NCBI GenBank assembly: GCA_934454655.1
Contig: CAKSFK010000011.1
Span: forward strand, 1 to 64,000
Length of the DNA stretch: 64,000 bases
Direction: 5' to 3'
DNA from: an uncultured Eubacteriales bacterium
Lineage (GTDB): Bacteria; Bacillota; Clostridia; Oscillospirales; Acutalibacteraceae
Shown: in pieces, positions 62,555-64,000 of the stretch
How positions within the stretch are numbered: the first letter of the stretch is position 1
How the letters are laid out: each line of letters starts with the position of its first letter
Notes under the pieces: model-generated
Seen by the model: only the letters and a program-made list of their open reading frames with translations
Databases searched by the model: none
Told to the model about the DNA's origin: nothing
Position numbers and translations under genes: made by a program

Positions 62555-63754
62555 ATGGGACTTAATTCTACACCGTCGTCGGAAAGGGTACACATAGGCT
62601 TTTTCGGACTTCGCAACGCAGGTAAATCAAGCCTTGTAAACGCCGTCACCGGGCAGAAGCTTTCGGTTGTGTCCGAGGTTAAGGGGACGACAACAGACCC
62701 CGTGCAAAAGGCAATGGAGCTTTTGCCGATAGGTCCTGTTGTGATTATTGATACCCCGGGGTTTGACGACGTCGGGGAGCTCGGCAAAATGCGTGTTGAG
62801 CGTACGCGGCAGATTTTGGGCAAAACGGATATTGCCGTGCTTGTAACCGACGCGCAAAAGGGTAAACAGAAAACCGACTGCGAACTTTGCGAACTGTTTG
62901 AGGAACGCGGAATACCGTATATAACCGTATACAACAAATGCGACCTGCTGCCGCGTGTACCGACTTCACAGAAAAATGAGATATATGTAAGCGCCGAAAA
63001 GGGCGTTAACATATATGAATTAAAGGAAATGATAGGCAGGCTTTCGGGCTCAAACGGCGACGAACGCCGCCTTGTGGGCGACCTTTTAACGCCCGGCGAC
63101 ATTGCGGTGCTGGTAACGCCTATTGACGCCGCCGCGCCAAAGGGCAGAATGATACTGCCGCAGCAGCAGATGATAAGGGACGTGCTTGACAGCGGAGCGA
63201 TAAATGTTGTCGTAAAGGAAACCGAGCTTGCCGCGGCACTCGGCGCACTTAAGGAAAAACCGCGTATGGTAATAACAGATTCACAGGCGTTCGGCGCGGT
63301 TAATAAAATCGTTCCGCAGGATATTCCGCTGACATCGTTTTCAATACTGTTTGCACGCTATAAGGGAGAGCTTGATACGGCGGTAAGGGGAGCGGCGGCG
63401 CTTGACAGACTTAAGGACGGGGACACCGTGCTTATTTCCGAGGGGTGTACGCATCACCGCCAGTGCGGAGATATAGGCACTGAAAAACTGCCGCGTTGGA
63501 TAAACGGATATACGGGGAAACAGCTTAAATTTGAGTTTACCTCGGGCGGAGAGTTCCCGACTGATCTGTCGCGTTACGCTTTGGCGGTTCACTGCGGCGG
63601 ATGTATGCTTAACCGCAGGGAGATGCAGTCGCGCATAGAGCGTGCAAAGCAACAGGGTCTGCCGTTTACAAATTACGGCATTGCAATCGCGCAGATACAC
63701 GGTATACTGCGCCGTTCGCTTTCACTGTTCCCGGAACTTGAAAAGTTGATTTAA
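62555..63754 (+). CDS. hydF: FeFe-hydrogenase maturation GTPase HydF
   Basis: Scaffold that assembles the 2Fe precursor and hands it to apo-hydrogenase. N-terminal GTPase: G1 FGLRNAGKSSLVNAV (residues 17-31), G3 IDTPGFDDVG, G4 YNKCDLL. Dimerisation domain in the middle, then the cluster-binding domain with Cys ligands in EGCTHHRQCGDIG (near 300) and HCGGCMLN (Cys347 and Cys350). 399 aa. Last gene of the operon. No hydrogenase structural gene (hydA) lies in the window. Confidence 0.97.
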   Translation: MGLNSTPSSERVHIGFFGLRNAGKSSLVNAVTGQKLSVVSEVKGTTTDPVQKAMELLPIGPVVIIDTPGFDDVGELGKMRVERTRQILGKTDIAVLVTDAQKGKQKTDCELCELFEERGIPYITVYNKCDLLPRVPTSQKNEIYVSAEKGVNIYELKEMIGRLSGSNGDERRLVGDLLTPGDIAVLVTPIDAAAPKGRMILPQQQMIRDVLDSGAINVVVKETELAAALGALKEKPRMVITDSQAFGAVNKIVPQDIPLTSFSILFARYKGELDTAVRGAAALDRLKDGDTVLISEGCTHHRQCGDIGTEKLPRWINGYTGKQLKFEFTSGGEFPTDLSRYALAVHCGGCMLNRREMQSRIERAKQQGLPFTNYGIAIAQIHGILRRSLSLFPELEKLI

Positions 63755-63760
63755 CGCAAA

Positions 63761-63786
63761 AAACCTTCCTCGTCAGAGGAAGGTTT
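63761..63786 (-). terminator. Terminator-like hairpin between hydF and repeat copy 2
   Basis: AAACCTTCCTC-gtca-GAGGAAGGTTT is a perfect 11-bp stem. The run of six T follows on the minus strand, so it best terminates transcription leaving the repeat element, although the stem may also stop hydF transcripts. Confidence 0.75.
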
Positions 63787-63995
63787 GAGCGTGTCGAAAA
63801 AGTGTCGACACGCTCTAGGACGGGGATGCCGTTCGCTCGAAAATTAAAGATTTTCGGACTGCACTCCTTACTCTTGCGGTACCCAAAGAAAATTATCGCT
63901 TGGAGCGCGAATTTTCTTTGACCGCGGCACCATAACAATCCCCTTTATTCCGCCACCGGCGGCAGTCGATTGTTAAGCTCCGCCAATACCACCCC
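63787..63995 (-). repeat. ~200-bp repeat element, copy 2 (with micro-ORF)
   Basis: Inverted copy of 45779-45985 with about ten differences. The closing stem GAGCGTGTCGA/TCGACACGCTC is longer than in copy 1 and has a different loop, so the pairing is kept while the loop changes. It begins immediately after the hydF hairpin and runs almost to the window end. Confidence 0.88.
63868..63933 (-). CDS. Candidate 21-aa peptide in repeat copy 2
   Basis: ATG at 63933 with AAAGGGG upstream and stop TAA at 63868-63870. The peptide is the same as in copy 1 except Val for Ala at position 2. See the copy-1 entry for the case for and against coding. Confidence 0.4.
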   Translation of the reverse strand: MVPRSKKIRAPSDNFLWVPQE

Positions 63996-64000
63996 AACAC

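Noticed and set aside
63666..63938. 90-codon minus frame covering repeat copy 2 and the end of hydF
   Set aside because: Runs antisense through hydF; only the repeat part resembles copy 1, and the similarity is explained at DNA level.

Overview
The window looks like the chromosome of a spore-forming, anaerobic Clostridia-class Bacillota, probably of the Oscillospiraceae/Ruminococcaceae type. The support is an alpha/beta small acid-soluble spore protein (28525-28713), an Asn T-box riboswitch, a dlt-type wall D-alanylation operon, a type III glutamine synthetase, FeFe-hydrogenase maturases (hydE, hydG, hydF), frequent GTG/TTG starts and strong AGGAGG-like ribosome binding sites. The placement is an inference from gene content; no 16S gene is present.

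Layout. 1 to about 3975: AT-rich end of an integrative element (serine recombinase, two DUF6291-like proteins, small unknown proteins, palindromes and short repeats) that has truncated a polysaccharide deacetylase gene (3976-4515). 4697-5632: decayed IS3-family element holding three back-to-back hairpins. 5623-15145 (minus strand): tcdA, groESL, then metA-metY with an amidohydrolase, then an ABC exporter with its GntR/YtrA-type repressor. 15319: tRNA-Leu. 15585-17285 (minus): tsf and rpsB. 17554-17816: a MITE. 17882-28399 (plus): response regulator, sensor kinase and amidase, then a fused ABC transporter followed by dltA, dltC, dltB and a dltD-like gene; this reads as a cell-envelope stress and cationic-peptide defence island. 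28525-34712: SASP, GtrA, rsmA, a hypothetical gene, an SPFH protein, and T-box-asnS-asnA. 34817-36694: CapD/PglF-type sugar-nucleotide dehydratase. 36793-41250: the str operon (rpsL-rpsG-fusA-tuf). 41411-45608: SGNH hydrolase, NatAB-like exporter, structured leader and CorB/HlyC-type transporter. 45609-46061: hairpin-dense repeat cassette. 46062-49374: prfC and a penicillin-binding transpeptidase. 49406-55921 (minus): ymdB, a peptide-binding lipoprotein, gls24, fakA, recG. 56148-59641: undecaprenyl-phosphate sugar transferase and glnN. 59796-63754: TM1266-type regulator, hydE, hydG, hydF.

Connections. The GntR gene and the distant ABC-dlt operon share operator-like GTAC half-sites placed just downstream of near-consensus promoters, so one repressor may control both. 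The most unusual element is a ~200-bp repeat present twice (45779-45985 plus strand; 63787-63995 minus strand). Each copy carries a ribosome binding site, a 21-codon open frame that differs at one base between copies, several hairpins, a conserved GAGCGTG/CACGCTC stem and a terminator-like hairpin downstream in the same orientation. I do not recognise it as a named family.
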